A stretch of 5,685 nucleotides of DNA from an uncultured Ruminococcus sp. (lineage in GTDB: Bacteria; Bacillota; Clostridia; Oscillospirales; Acutalibacteraceae), in assembly GCA_902767125.1 (NCBI GenBank), contig CACXGJ010000068.1, forward strand, positions 1 to 5,685, written 5' to 3'. Positions 1 to 5,685 of the stretch are shown here, piece after piece. Within the stretch, counting starts at the first letter, position 1; each line of letters starts with the position of its first letter. The notes below the pieces were generated by a model. It was given only the letters and a program-made list of their open reading frames with translations, had not been told where the DNA came from and ran no database searches. The position numbers and the translations under genes are program-made.

Positions 1-31
1 AACCGTAATTGTAATATCTGAAAATTTACGC

Positions 32-63
32 AAAAAAGCGGTCAGAAGAAAACTGACCGCTTT
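32..63 (-). terminator. Rho-independent terminator of the csm-cas6 operon
   Basis: A perfect 11-bp inverted repeat (AAAGCGGTCAG paired with CTGACCGCTTT, arms at 63-53 and 45-35) encloses a 7-base loop at 46-52. On the minus strand the distal arm runs into a six-T tract at 37-32, so the transcript would end in a GC-rich hairpin plus U-run. It begins 10 bases after the cas6 stop, where an operon end is expected. On the plus strand the tract after the hairpin is only TTTAT, so it would work poorly in that direction. Confidence 0.93.
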
Positions 64-73
64 ATACATATCG

Positions 74-823
74 TCATTGATCATTGATAGTAATAATAGT
101 TTTTCCCATGCCGAGAGTTGTTTTTACACCTGTACCGCTGTATTCGCACAGCACAAGCAGAGCATTAAGCAGTTCCTTCATCGGCTGTGAAAGGCGGTTT
201 CCGATGGTCATACTGCCGAAAAAGCCTCTTATGTCATTTCCCTTCATGCGATAAACACTGCTGCTGATGTGATATGATGCAATATAAGTTCCCTTCACGA
301 GAAGCTGAAAGGCGTCCTCGTCATCAAACGGAGTATCGGGAAAAATAATATTCCAATTGTTCCACCAATTCTTCAATATCAGTTCCATATCGGGAAATAC
401 AAGGAACGCTCCGTTTTTTTTGAGAGCAGTTGTGGTGCAGAAGTTCAGGCTGATATATTTTTTGTCCATAAGCTCGGAGCTGCGGAGGCGTATATCGGAA
501 AAATTTTCTATCCGTTCATAAGCGATCTCGTCAGTCGTCAGCAGCATACCTGCCTTCTGTGCATAGAACTCTCTGTTTGTTTCGAGAATATCATTTATTT
601 CTTCCGACAGGATATCATCAAATGAATTTATTTCCCAGATGAATTTTTGTTCCTGTTGGTCGAATATGATATTTTGTGATATAGGGGAGCGGATGTTGTC
701 ATGGAGCCACTGTGCGGTTTCTTCCTTCATCATGGCTGCAAGGCATCCGTATATCTGATATCCGTTCAGACTTTTATTGAAAGGATCAGATGATGTCAGT
801 GTAACGGAAAAGTGGTCTATCAT
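74..823 (-). CDS. cas6: Cas6, CRISPR pre-crRNA processing endoribonuclease
   Basis: Cas6 cuts the repeat transcript metal-independently to release crRNAs with the 5' tag that Csm4 binds. The 249-aa product is of normal length. Its C-terminal half fits the Cas6 C-terminal RAMP fold: a Trp-rich segment ILKNWWNNWNIIFP at 149-162 resembling the family's SLlxRWnxF region, GFFGSMTI at 200-207, and the Gly-rich loop SGTGVKTTLGMG at 229-240, the hallmark of the family. The N-terminal half is divergent; H41 in the segment WLHDN sits where many Cas6 proteins have the general acid/base His, but this assignment is inference. The ATG at 823 directly follows the csm5 stop, with AAAGGA 11 bases upstream in the last csm5 codons, so it is probably translated by coupling with csm5. 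It is the last gene before the terminator. Cas6 is clear; which repeat it cuts cannot be read here. Confidence 0.92.
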   Translation of the reverse strand: MIDHFSVTLTSSDPFNKSLNGYQIYGCLAAMMKEETAQWLHDNIRSPISQNIIFDQQEQKFIWEINSFDDILSEEINDILETNREFYAQKAGMLLTTDEIAYERIENFSDIRLRSSELMDKKYISLNFCTTTALKKNGAFLVFPDMELILKNWWNNWNIIFPDTPFDDEDAFQLLVKGTYIASYHISSSVYRMKGNDIRGFFGSMTIGNRLSQPMKELLNALLVLCEYSGTGVKTTLGMGKTIITINDQ

Positions 824-2086
824 TTATATTTCTTTCCTTTCAAGCTCTGCCTTGCAGATGCCGAAGTGATAATATTTTTCGCAGTGTTTTGTGAGCTTTA
901 TCATATGAGGGGATATGTGATGTATACCATAATCGTCGGGATTAGGCTGATATGTGGATTTTGTTTCGGGATTCCAAAATTTTTTAAGCTTCATATAATC
1001 GGACACTTTTTTCAATGCGTGGTCAGATTTTTTCAATTTATGTTCGGAGTCATATTCATAGCCATATCGTGTATATATGATATTCTTGCTGAAATAGCCG
1101 CTTCCGCCTCCGAGTATGAGGAAATCGTCATTGATGAGATCAGCCGCATTTCCTGTAAGCTCAAACTTTGCAGTATATACACTTCTGTATTCGTTGTCAA
1201 ATGCTGCAACGATCTCTTTGAAAAGCCTCTCAAAATCAGTGTCACCATCTATTCCGACAGGACGGAAATATCTTTTGTCGACCTTGATATTGAAAGTCAC
1301 TTCGGTTTCAGGCTTTATACATTCCCGTGCAGTGTTTATTATATTGATTTTTTGACGAGGGGATACATCTATTTTTTTGCAAACGGTGAAACGGTCATTT
1401 GAAACGGGATAGCTGTCGCTTATGCTAATTCCTCTCATTATGCTGTTTACAGCATCTTTTTTATTCGGTATGCCATCCTTGTATTTCAATGTCAGTGTGT
1501 TTATCAATTCGGAATCATAATTTTTTCCTTCGTTTTGTATGTCCTTTTCCGCAGGCAGTCTTTTTGGATTTTTGCGGATAAGATACTGTAAAAGAGCTGT
1601 TTTCAGCATACCCTTGACAGAGCTTCCCGGAATATATGCCCTGCCGTCGGCACCTCTCATGAAACGCTGTATCTCGCATATGGTTCTGTCTTCTTCAAAA
1701 ACACCGTCATTGTCAATCATGTAGATCGTACATTCCTCTCGTTTCCGCACCGGCATTTCGATAAGATTCAAGAATGAATTGAGTCCGTTGGTAAAACACT
1801 TTTTCCCGTTTTCCCCGAGTCTTTTGAGTAAATAGTCATCAAGCATGAATCTTTCAAATAGTTCAAGATAGTCCATAGAGATACTTTCTCTATTATTAAT
1901 ATTAACGCTGATACTTTTGTTATTTTGGATCAGATATTCAATGACCTTTTCCATATTCATAAAACGAATCTTGTTTTTTTTGGGAGAATAACAAAATTCC
2001 TTTTTGCTGACAGACTGACCGCTTCCAACGAATACAGGTGACTTTGCAGTCAGCTTGAGAGTATAGTATTCAAAGATATTGTCCAT
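824..2086 (-). CDS. csm5: Csm5, RAMP subunit at the crRNA 3' end
   Basis: Csm5 is a Cas7-like RAMP that caps the Csm3 filament at the 3' end of the crRNA; in Staphylococcus epidermidis it is needed for crRNA 3' maturation and recruits host nucleases. The 420-aa product has a first RAMP strand with LKLTAKSPVFVGSGQ at 10-24, the core loop YIPGSSVKGMLKTALL at 151-166, an ISDSYPV block at 212-218, a CIKPETEVTFNIKVD strand region at 246-260, and the Gly-rich GGGSGYFSK at 316-324, typical of this family. Its length is a little above the common 350-400. The ATG at 2086 directly follows the csm4 stop (TAA-ATG), with GGGGGTGG 8 bases upstream inside the last csm4 codons. It ends TAA directly against the cas6 ATG. 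An A8 run lies at 1981-1974. Identification rests on the motifs and on its place after csm4, and is secure. Confidence 0.95.
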   Translation of the reverse strand: MDNIFEYYTLKLTAKSPVFVGSGQSVSKKEFCYSPKKNKIRFMNMEKVIEYLIQNNKSISVNINNRESISMDYLELFERFMLDDYLLKRLGENGKKCFTNGLNSFLNLIEMPVRKREECTIYMIDNDGVFEEDRTICEIQRFMRGADGRAYIPGSSVKGMLKTALLQYLIRKNPKRLPAEKDIQNEGKNYDSELINTLTLKYKDGIPNKKDAVNSIMRGISISDSYPVSNDRFTVCKKIDVSPRQKINIINTARECIKPETEVTFNIKVDKRYFRPVGIDGDTDFERLFKEIVAAFDNEYRSVYTAKFELTGNAADLINDDFLILGGGSGYFSKNIIYTRYGYEYDSEHKLKKSDHALKKVSDYMKLKKFWNPETKSTYQPNPDDYGIHHISPHMIKLTKHCEKYYHFGICKAELERKEI

Positions 2087-3034
2087 TTAAAAGTCCACCC
2101 CCAAAAACAGCGGTTTTGAATAACGGTAAATATTATGTCTGCCGTTTTCGCCGACTATGAAAACATCACCGTCGAATTTATGTTTAAGCACGGAACCTGA
2201 TACAAGATAATATTGAGTCTGCTTTTTGAGTATATTATTATTTGGTGAATACGAAAAGCCGCCCCTGCGTATGAGATTGTAAAAAGCACCGTTGACAGCA
2301 TTTTCTGTTTCGTCAGATGAAGGCATTGATGATGTCAGGAGCATATATGAATTTTTTGCTTTATTCATATTTTCTTCGAGGAAATTATTTTCGGTGGTAT
2401 TTAAGGTGAATTTTCCGAAGCCCCTGCTTGTCTGACCGCCGATACCGCTTATACCGATGCTTTTAAGAAGTGTGAGTACAAATTCCATGTCCTCACGGTC
2501 TTCATATCCGATGATACCGTAAAGACCGCAGTTCTCCCTAAATTCCACGCAGCTTATCTCAAAAGGAACAGTGTCTTTTCCGTTCCTCGAAATACAGGAT
2601 TTTACATCAGTTCTTGAGGTGATAAATTCTGTTTGTATCTTGCTTGTATCGAACATTGTTCCTGTATTTATGTAATCGGAGAATGCACTGAAATATTCCT
2701 GCGAAGCGGGTAGCCATTGTACAGCCTTTATCTGTTTACGGTTTGCCACATCGAAAGTTGCCGTTTCCTTAAGAGGACGCAGGGGTATGGGTAAATACAG
2801 ATCATTGTCATAAAACGGGAATGTATCCGAAAGACAGAGTCTTCCGTTATTACAAAGCTCAACAAGCTCATTTACGGCATCCTCTCCCGACATCAAAGCC
2901 GCTTCATTACAAAGGGCTGAAAAAACTGTATCTGCATGGAGTGTCATGGATGTGTTGGTAAGTGACACTGCACCGTCACCACGTCCGCAATGCAGTGGAG
3001 CGGTAAATTTCAGCTTATAAATGCAGTAATACAC
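2087..3034 (-). CDS. csm4: Csm4, RAMP subunit that binds the crRNA 5' handle and Cas10
   Basis: Csm4 (Cas5-type RAMP) holds the 5' repeat-derived tag of the crRNA and anchors Cas10; it has no known catalysis of its own. From the GTG at 3034 the product is 315 aa, near the usual 300. It opens with a RAMP first strand (YYCIYKLKFTAPLHCGRGD), then LHADTVFSALCNE at 32-44, FPFYDNDLYLPIP at 72-84, the Gly-rich loop GISGIGGQTSRGFGKF at 194-209, and a C-terminus YRYSKPLFLGVDF that resembles the S. thermophilus Csm4 ending. In-frame ATGs at 3049 (320 aa) and 3100 (337 aa) are alternatives. I prefer GTG because AGGTGG sits 6 bases before it and the protein then begins right at the first strand, as in homologues. 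The start lies inside the end of csm3 (20-base overlap), and the stop TAA abuts the csm5 ATG. Function is secure; the start is moderately sure. Confidence 0.93.
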   Translation of the reverse strand: MYYCIYKLKFTAPLHCGRGDGAVSLTNTSMTLHADTVFSALCNEAALMSGEDAVNELVELCNNGRLCLSDTFPFYDNDLYLPIPLRPLKETATFDVANRKQIKAVQWLPASQEYFSAFSDYINTGTMFDTSKIQTEFITSRTDVKSCISRNGKDTVPFEISCVEFRENCGLYGIIGYEDREDMEFVLTLLKSIGISGIGGQTSRGFGKFTLNTTENNFLEENMNKAKNSYMLLTSSMPSSDETENAVNGAFYNLIRRGGFSYSPNNNILKKQTQYYLVSGSVLKHKFDGDVFIVGENGRHNIYRYSKPLFLGVDF

Positions 3035-3737
3035 TGTTTTCCACCTCATTAAAATAGCCTGACAGTTTTTGGACTTCAGCCTTATCATTTTTGGTATCAT
3101 TTACCGTTTCTATTGAAATATTTTCAAAGCTTATTCTGCCATAGCCTCTTGTGCCGTGTCCGCCGAGATAATCGTACTGCAAGAGCTTCATACCCTCTGC
3201 AAGTGTCTTAAGATCCTCCTCTGTCTGTGCAGGCTCTATTTCATTATATACGATAACAGTTTCAAACACCGTATCGGGTACAACTCTTTCAATCTGACGG
3301 GGGTTTGCCACACAGGTTGCTCTGTCGATGGTATTTTCAAATTTGACCTCTGTCAGAGAGCTTTGTACCTTATCCTTTGCATTTCTGATATACGCATCTG
3401 CAAACTGAAGTCTTGTCGGGATGATAGCCTTGTCTTTGCCTCCGCCCGAGCCGAAAAGTCTTTTGATGACCTCGGTGTCATCGTTGATATTTTGATATTG
3501 AGTTTCGCTGTCTTTTACGGATGCAAGAAGTGTTCGTATCTTGCCCTTGAGTGAGCTTCCGGGGATTATCGGATAATCGCCCGAGCGAATAACGGGAGAG
3601 TCAACTGTTCCGATCGCAGAATAGGCACTTGAACCGCCTATATGCAGACCTGTCAGAACCTTGATATCTGCTTTTATAATGATTTTTCTTTTAAACTGTC
3701 TTTTTATCTTGTCTGTCTCTTTTATCTCGTTGTCCAT
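3015..3737 (-). CDS. csm3: Csm3, backbone RAMP subunit and target-RNA endoribonuclease
   Basis: Csm3 is the Cas7-type subunit that repeats along the crRNA and cuts bound target RNA at 6-nt intervals. The 240-aa product shows the family blocks in order: TGLHIGGS at 29-36; IGTVDSPVI at 42-50, whose D46 (GAC, bases 3602-3600) aligns with the catalytic Asp33 of Streptococcus thermophilus Csm3; the RAMP loop IPGSSLKGK at 58-66; RLFG at 93-96; TEVKFENTID then ANPRQIER at 129-151; and the Gly-rich LGGHGTRGYGRI at 191-202. Target cleavage is therefore predicted to be intact. The ATG at 3737 is fixed by a full AAGGAGGA site, which overlaps the csm2 stop. It gives a lysine-rich N-terminal tail about 13 residues longer than the S. 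thermophilus protein, from my memory of that sequence. The gene follows csm2 after 16 bases and its end overlaps csm4. Identification is very secure. Confidence 0.97.
   Translation of the reverse strand: MDNEIKETDKIKRQFKRKIIIKADIKVLTGLHIGGSSAYSAIGTVDSPVIRSGDYPIIPGSSLKGKIRTLLASVKDSETQYQNINDDTEVIKRLFGSGGGKDKAIIPTRLQFADAYIRNAKDKVQSSLTEVKFENTIDRATCVANPRQIERVVPDTVFETVIVYNEIEPAQTEEDLKTLAEGMKLLQYDYLGGHGTRGYGRISFENISIETVNDTKNDKAEVQKLSGYFNEVENSVLLHL
3041..3046 (-). promoter_or_regulatory. Probable ribosome binding site selecting a GTG start for csm4
   Basis: AGGTGG on the minus strand lies 6 bases before a GTG at 3034-3032, within the csm3 coding region. The competing ATG at 3049 has only a weak AGG upstream (in CAGGCTATTTTA), and using it would place AGGTGG inside the csm4 coding sequence directly after the start codon. 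Confidence 0.65.
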
Positions 3738-3747
3738 TGTCTTGATA

Positions 3748-3755
3748 TCCTCCTT
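3748..3755 (-). promoter_or_regulatory. Strong ribosome binding site of csm3
   Basis: AAGGAGGA on the minus strand is a full consensus Shine-Dalgarno, 10 bases before the csm3 ATG, and it overlaps the csm2 stop codon (TAAGGAGG). It is the strongest such site in the window and supports the ATG at 3737, including the long N-terminal tail. Confidence 0.9.
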
Positions 3756-4188
3756 AATTTTCTTTTGGATTCAGATAGCGGTGAAATGCCACAAGTGCTT
3801 CAAAATACTTGCAGTAGAGCTTGAAATCATCACGTTTTTTATTTTTCTCGACATGTACGAGATAAGCTATAAGATTGGTGTTTTCTATGAATATCTTTAC
3901 AGACTCGTCACGTCCCATGTCATATATGATACGGATTTTAAGGAGTTTCAATGCAGCCGAACATCCACTGCTTATCTGTGTGCCGGTTTTATCATTTTCA
4001 TCCTTGATGATATCACAAAGCATACTGTAAAGTGAACGCAGCTTTGAAGATGTTATCTTTTTGTTTTTGTATCTTGAATCATCGAAATAGGCAAAGCTTT
4101 TCAAAGCAGCGTCCACGTAGTTTGTTTCATCTATAAATTTATTGTCAGGGAGCTTTTGCAGCTTTTCCAAATCGGTATAATTAGCCAT
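3754..4188 (-). CDS. csm2: Csm2, small subunit (Cas11-like) of the Csm complex
   Basis: Csm2 is the small all-helical subunit; several copies line the crRNA-target duplex beside the Csm3 filament. The product is 144 aa from the ATG at 4188, close to the usual 120-145 aa. Family-like blocks appear in order: ITSSKLR at 45-51, KIRIIYDMGR at 84-93, and a C-terminal FEALVAFHRY at 129-138 that matches the typical Csm2 ending (E-A-L-V-A-Y/F-H). No membrane segment or catalytic motif is seen, as expected for a structural subunit. In-frame ATGs at 4215 and 4209 would add 9 or 7 residues and overlap cas10; I prefer 4188 because a GAGGAG site lies 11 bases upstream and the protein then starts one base after the cas10 stop. 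Its own stop TAA overlaps the csm3 ribosome binding site. Identification is secure; the start is likely. Confidence 0.94.
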   Translation of the reverse strand: MANYTDLEKLQKLPDNKFIDETNYVDAALKSFAYFDDSRYKNKKITSSKLRSLYSMLCDIIKDENDKTGTQISSGCSAALKLLKIRIIYDMGRDESVKIFIENTNLIAYLVHVEKNKKRDDFKLYCKYFEALVAFHRYLNPKEN

Positions 4189-4189
4189 A

Positions 4190-5685
4190 TTATTTTTTTC
4201 TCCTCTCATATACAAATATAATGATCGCTGTTATAAGCTGTTTTATATCGCTTTCAGAGCCTGAAGCTATCCAGTTGAACACCGTTTGGGAAAACAGTTC
4301 TTTTTGTTTTTTGTTTCCCTTTCCGACCTCTGTACACATCCTGCTCAAAAGATAGGCTGCACGGGCAATATTTATTCGTTCACCGTCAAGTATACCACGA
4401 AGATACTCCAACAGCTTATAAAGAAAGCTGTTTCCTTTGTCATCATCCGAGGATATGAAGTTTTCGATAGCAAAGAGTTTTTCACTGATGACTTTTTCGT
4501 CAAATTCCTGCCAGCTGTATGTTTGATTTTCATCAGTGGAAAACAGTGTGACGGAGTCCTTTTCATGATGTTTGTTTTTCTTTGAACATTTTTCAAGTTC
4601 TTCCGTTTCAACCGCAAATCTTGCGACAGGATACTTGTGATCGTATATTCCTATACCGCCCGATATTGACAGCTTGTTACCTGTGAAATACTTGAATTTT
4701 TTTATTATCTCAACGGCAGATTCTATGACATCATCCCATGAGCCGACAAGGAAAACATCATCACCGCCTGCATACAGTACACTGATATTATAATTTTTAT
4801 CTGCAAGCAATACGGTAAGATTATTTTTGAAAAATCCCGTAAGCTGTGCGGAAAGTGCGGCAGTTCTTCCGATATTCACATAGTTCTCGTCAAATCCCGA
4901 TATAAATGTGCTGCCGAGATTGTCAACGTCCATTCTCAAAACTCCCAGACGTTTTATACCGCCTGAACTTTCGGCGAGATTTTCAAGAAGATTGTTCTTT
5001 GCATAATCACATACATCTATGGTGCTGCTCAAAGGACTTCTCTCTATCTCATCGGAGGGATATTCATTTTTGCAGAATATTCTTATTACATTATCATTTT
5101 CAAGCTGCTGTTCGGCACTGCTGACGCTGCACAAATAAAAATAAGCATTCTTGTTATATGAAAAAAACGGAACGGCATTTCCTGATTTTTCCTTCAATAC
5201 AGCAAAGCACTGTTGGCTTTCGGTTATCACCTTTGACATACTTATGAAGGTATCACACCATTCACATGTATCTCCGCCCTGTTTTACCTTCTTTGAGGAT
5301 GCACCGCATATTTTACATTCTCTTGTATGCTCTGTATCCGCACTGAAAGTATTCATGTCAATTATTTCTTTATATGAATATTTCCGGAATTTCTTTTTAG
5401 CCATCTGACCTGACAATCCGCTGAACAGCCTTTTGTAAGCCCCGTCAGGCTCATTCATGAAATCATTGACGGAACATTCACGAATATCCCATACAACTGA
5501 AAGACTGTTCCCGAAGTTTTCGATACTCCAGTTGTTCAAAGCAGAATGAAGTGAGGAAAGCCTTTCGGTATCGACATTAGGCAGAAGCATATAACAGTGT
5601 CCTCCGCCGCTGTAAAGGACATTTGCACTTGTCAGACCAAACATATCTATAATTTCAGTGGTGAGCTGTGCCATGACTATCTCAA
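4190..5685 (-). CDS. cas10: Cas10/Csm1, large subunit of the type III-A Csm complex (partial, 5' end outside window)
   Basis: Cas10 is the signature subunit of type III CRISPR complexes. On target RNA binding its palm domains turn ATP into cyclic oligoadenylates, and an N-terminal HD domain usually cuts single-stranded DNA. The frame is open through the window edge with no stop, so the methionine at 5674 is probably internal. Counting residues from it: a Gly-rich first-palm signature YSGGGHCYMLLPN at 21-33; a CxxC...CxxC zinc site (C110, C113, C127, C130); the second palm with MDVDNLG at 248-254; GGDD at 303-306 (bases 4768-4757), intact; then SISGGIGI near 336-343 and a helical C-terminal domain. 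The visible part is about 494 residues, against roughly 750-850 for full Csm1, so the missing part fits the HD region, whose activity cannot be judged. The stop TAA lies one base before csm2, and the last codons carry the csm2 ribosome binding site. Identification is very secure. Confidence 0.97.
   Translation of the reverse strand, partial: EIVMAQLTTEIIDMFGLTSANVLYSGGGHCYMLLPNVDTERLSSLHSALNNWSIENFGNSLSVVWDIRECSVNDFMNEPDGAYKRLFSGLSGQMAKKKFRKYSYKEIIDMNTFSADTEHTRECKICGASSKKVKQGGDTCEWCDTFISMSKVITESQQCFAVLKEKSGNAVPFFSYNKNAYFYLCSVSSAEQQLENDNVIRIFCKNEYPSDEIERSPLSSTIDVCDYAKNNLLENLAESSGGIKRLGVLRMDVDNLGSTFISGFDENYVNIGRTAALSAQLTGFFKNNLTVLLADKNYNISVLYAGGDDVFLVGSWDDVIESAVEIIKKFKYFTGNKLSISGGIGIYDHKYPVARFAVETEELEKCSKKNKHHEKDSVTLFSTDENQTYSWQEFDEKVISEKLFAIENFISSDDDKGNSFLYKLLEYLRGILDGERINIARAAYLLSRMCTEVGKGNKKQKELFSQTVFNWIASGSESDIKQLITAIIIFVYERRKK
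4200..4205 (-). promoter_or_regulatory. Ribosome binding site of csm2 inside the end of cas10
   Basis: GAGGAG on the minus strand lies 11 bases before the ATG at 4188 and is part of the last codons of cas10 (Glu-Arg-Arg). It favours the 4188 start over the upstream in-frame ATGs at 4209 and 4215, which the site would follow rather than precede. A seven-A run separates the site from the cas10 stop. Confidence 0.8.

Noticed and set aside
74..88. Short tandem repeat TCATTGA-TCATTGA at the cas6 stop.
   Set aside because: Only two 7-base copies, inside the last codons of cas6; too short to call an attachment site or repeat element.
812..1402. A 196-codon open frame on the plus strand, antisense to csm5.
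   Set aside because: It is rich in Phe, Ile, Tyr and Cys with no recognisable domain, has no evident ribosome binding site, and lies wholly against a well-supported csm5 (and the cas6 start). It looks like a composition shadow.
3642..4035. Two overlapping plus-strand open frames with hydrophobic N-terminal stretches, resembling small membrane proteins.
   Set aside because: Both lie antisense to csm2 and csm3. The hydrophobicity is what the complement of Lys/Glu-rich codons yields, and no promoter or ribosome binding site is evident.
4190..4205. A7 run next to GAGGAG at the end of cas10, considered as a programmed frameshift joining Cas10 to Csm2.
   Set aside because: The purine site touches the A-run rather than lying about 10 bases upstream as in dnaX-type signals, and csm2 is in the +1 frame, not the -1 frame. 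The same site is fully explained as the csm2 ribosome binding site.
1..5685. Search for a CRISPR array, tRNA, insertion sequence or integrase remnants.
   Set aside because: No regularly spaced 24-40 base repeats, tRNA-like clover pattern, terminal inverted repeats or transposase motifs were seen by eye; almost all of the window is accounted for by six abutting cas genes.

Overview
The window is one strand of one operon: the downstream two-thirds or more of a type III-A (Csm) CRISPR-Cas effector operon. All of it is transcribed from the minus strand, from right to left. In transcription order it holds cas10/csm1 (5' end cut off by the window edge), csm2, csm3, csm4, csm5 and cas6, followed by a clear rho-independent terminator. 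Nearly every base is coding. The only non-coding DNA is about 73 bases after cas6 (terminator included) and two gaps of 1 and 16 bases between genes.

The organism looks like a low-to-moderate GC Gram-positive. The AT-rich third positions, the strong purine-rich Shine-Dalgarno sites (AAGGAGGA, GAGGAG) and the tightly packed genes suggest a Clostridia-type Firmicute, possibly a gut Ruminococcus relative. This is inferred from general sequence character, not from a marker gene.

Layout: 5685-4190 is Cas10, with a palm-like domain, a four-cysteine zinc site and an intact GGDD cyclase motif; its N-terminal HD nuclease region would lie outside. 4188-3754 is Csm2, the small helical subunit. 3737-3015 is Csm3, the backbone RAMP, with the conserved target-RNA-cleaving aspartate at residue 46. 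3034-2087 is Csm4, which caps the crRNA 5' end; it probably starts at GTG inside the end of csm3. 2086-824 is Csm5, the RAMP at the 3' end of the crRNA. 823-74 is Cas6, the pre-crRNA endoribonuclease. A hairpin with a U-tract at 63-32 closes the operon.

Together these genes encode crRNA processing (Cas6) and the whole Csm surveillance complex. Csm2 and Csm3 form the two filaments along the crRNA, Csm4 and Csm5 cap the ends, and Cas10 makes cyclic oligoadenylate (and probably cuts DNA through its unseen HD domain) when target RNA binds. The window shows no CRISPR array, no cas1/cas2, and no Csm6/Csx1-type ancillary nuclease. The slot between csm5 and cas6, where csm6 often sits, is empty: csm5 and cas6 abut exactly. 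I see a known system with intact motifs rather than a new one; the points of interest are in its gene junctions and in what is missing.
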